5,739 bases of DNA from Thermoflexales bacterium (lineage in GTDB: Bacteria > Chloroflexota > Anaerolineae > Fen-1058): positions 1 to 5,739 of the forward strand of contig JAUQXD010000840.1 in NCBI GenBank assembly GCA_030834835.1. The letters are read 5' to 3'. The notes under the pieces were generated by a model. It searched no databases. It saw nothing but the letters and a program-made list of their open reading frames with translations, and had not been told where the DNA came from. Shown piece by piece: positions 4,492 to 5,739 of this stretch. Numbering within the stretch: position 1 is the first letter of the stretch; each line of letters begins with the position of its first letter. A program made the translations under genes and the position numbers.

Positions 4492-5739
4492 CTATTTCAG
4501 CGTCAACACCAACGCACGATCTTCCGGTACGCGCTGCCCCTGCGTGTCATACGCGGGCAGACGCTGCCCGTCAGCGGCATTATACACGCCCACCCACACC
4601 TGATACTCGCCGCCCGCCACATCAAAGGCATACGCATCGGCTACGATTTGATCTTGCGCCCAGGTGGCGGTGGGGGTATCGCTGCCAATCTGCCAGCGAT
4701 CGATCTGACCAACTGTCTGGCCGTCGGGTCGCACCAGTTGCACGAAGGCCGTGTAATTGGTCGAGGTGACGGTTTGCGCCTGCCAGAATAACGTCACGGT
4801 TACGGTGTTCCCCGCCCGATCGGCATTCGCCCCGATCAAGGTCGTGAGTTGATCGAAGCGATAGTCGGTGGGATAAGCCAGCGGCGGCGCAGTGAACGTC
4901 CGCGATCGCGAATCAATCTCGATCGGCGTCAGGCGCGTGACTCGATCGAGCACCTGAAATTCCAGTTGATAGTGTCCCGGTTCAAGCGTGATGGGCAATC
5001 GGAAATCATATTTGCTCTGGAAGACATCGCCCCTGCGCCACCGATCGGTTGAGTAGACATTCAGCGGCAGCGTGATCGAGTAAGCGATCGAGTCACGCGC
5101 ATCCACCACGCGCCACTGCACGTCGACCGCGGGCAGCCGATCGGTTAGCGCCGACCATTCCAGCGAGAGCGTCCACGGATCGCCGCTGATGACGGGATAG
5201 GGCGGTTCGTCCGATCCGATCGCGCGGAGTGCGCCATCGAGATCGGCGTTGAGGGCAATCGGCGGCGTGCGGGTCGTCGCATCGATCGCCGTTTGGGCGA
5301 GATCGATCGTGACCGTGCCGAGCGGCCAATCGATGCCGCCGAGGCCGCCATCGCTGCGGCGCATTTGCAGCGGACTGCCGCTGGCCAGATCGATCACGTT
5401 CATGACCAGGCGATATGCGCCAGGCGGTATGGTCAGCGGCACGGGCACACCGATGCGGCGCGGGCGCGACACCTGATCTTCCTGCAGCAGCGGAATCGCG
5501 CCATCGCCCGCGCTCCATTCGTGACCGGCGGCGTCGATCAGCGAGACAGTGAACTTGGCGTCTGCGCCCGTGGCCTGCCATTCACCTATCACGCCAATGG
5601 ACTGGCCTGGCTGCACGCTCGCCTGGATCAATTCGGCATGCGTTAGTTGCAGGCGATTGTCGAAGATCGCGCCACTGTGCAGCGGCGTGGATTGAGCCGA
5701 GAACGTCAGTTGATCGGGCAGCGCGTATAGTGCGCCATC
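4492..5739 (-). CDS. C-terminal beta-sandwich part of a GT39-like protein (N-terminus beyond window)
   Basis: The frame is open from the right edge to a TAG at 4494-4492: 415 residues with the N-terminus missing. No membrane helix is present. Three beta-sandwich modules are visible, at about 26-150, 160-280 and 285-415 of the visible part. Module 1 has VSLIDAAGHEWSAGDGAI and IPPGAYRLVMNV. Module 2 has DPWTLSLEW, then LPLNVYSTDRWRRGDV. Module 3 has VTVTLFWQA, YTAFVQLVRPDGQ, PTATW and GGEYQVWVGVYN. They align in the same order with residues about 672-1085 of the next gene, for example DLWTVNVIW and RWRRGDV versus LWRKGDV. By analogy the missing part should be a polytopic GT-C/GT39 membrane domain, making the two genes tandem duplicates. 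The modules would be extracytoplasmic and may bind carbohydrate or form a stalk; their function is not established here. A TTG at 5631 could be taken as a start but lies inside module 1, and coding continues upstream. Confidence 0.88.
   Translation of the reverse strand, partial: DGALYALPDQLTFSAQSTPLHSGAIFDNRLQLTHAELIQASVQPGQSIGVIGEWQATGADAKFTVSLIDAAGHEWSAGDGAIPLLQEDQVSRPRRIGVPVPLTIPPGAYRLVMNVIDLASGSPLQMRRSDGGLGGIDWPLGTVTIDLAQTAIDATTRTPPIALNADLDGALRAIGSDEPPYPVISGDPWTLSLEWSALTDRLPAVDVQWRVVDARDSIAYSITLPLNVYSTDRWRRGDVFQSKYDFRLPITLEPGHYQLEFQVLDRVTRLTPIEIDSRSRTFTAPPLAYPTDYRFDQLTTLIGANADRAGNTVTVTLFWQAQTVTSTNYTAFVQLVRPDGQTVGQIDRWQIGSDTPTATWAQDQIVADAYAFDVAGGEYQVWVGVYNAADGQRLPAYDTQGQRVPEDRALVLTLK

Noticed and set aside
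4492..5631. A separate 379-residue protein starting at TTG 5631
   Set aside because: The same frame stays open to the window edge and residues before 5631 (DGALYALPDQLTF, NRLQLTHAE) continue the first beta-sandwich module, so the true start is outside the window.

Overview
This is a GC-rich bacterial window with three protein genes, all on the minus strand and read right to left: 5739->4492, 4345->1088 and 976->1. The likely source is a member of the Chloroflexota (Anaerolineae/Chloroflexia-like). That is an inference from two traits: large GT39-like membrane proteins ending in stacks of beta-sandwich modules, and many short 7-8 bp tandem arrays read through inside membrane-protein genes, giving peptides such as NTQYALRIT and KMQDAGSKMQ. 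No marker gene fixes the taxonomy.

Layout in transcription order. (1) 5739-4492 is the C-terminal 415 codons of a protein cut by the right edge. All of it is predicted extracytoplasmic beta-sandwich. (2) 4491-4346 is a 146 bp spacer holding a repeat of two hairpins. (3) 4345-1088 is a complete 1085-residue GT-C/GT39-type glycosyltransferase-like protein: about 11-12 membrane helices, a soluble mid-region, and three C-terminal beta-sandwich modules that match the protein in (1). (4) 1087-977 is a 111 bp spacer made almost entirely of an octamer array. (5) 976-1 is the N-terminal 325 residues of a multi-spanning membrane protein of the 6-pyruvoyl-tetrahydropterin-synthase-related/YfhO-like type (also GT-C-like), cut by the left edge. 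The three probably work together in cell-envelope or exported-glycan synthesis, with sugars moved from a lipid-phosphate donor on the outer face of the membrane. Acceptor and sugar cannot be read from the sequence.

The most unusual content is the repeat load. Four arrays with an exact 7 bp period (274-337, 902-950, 3207-3317, 3554-3588) lie inside the coding sequences without breaking them. One array with an 8 bp period (967-1086) fills the spacer before the last gene and supplies that gene's start codon. A GC-rich hairpin repeat is read through in frame at 3741-3780, and a double-hairpin element sits at 4381-4484. Two heptamer arrays are inverted pairs able to fold into long stems, one encodes most of a membrane helix, and one forms nearly all of a protein N-terminus. 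No RNA genes, CRISPR, insertion sequences or convincing promoters or terminators were seen, and there is no gene-free stretch over 300 bp.
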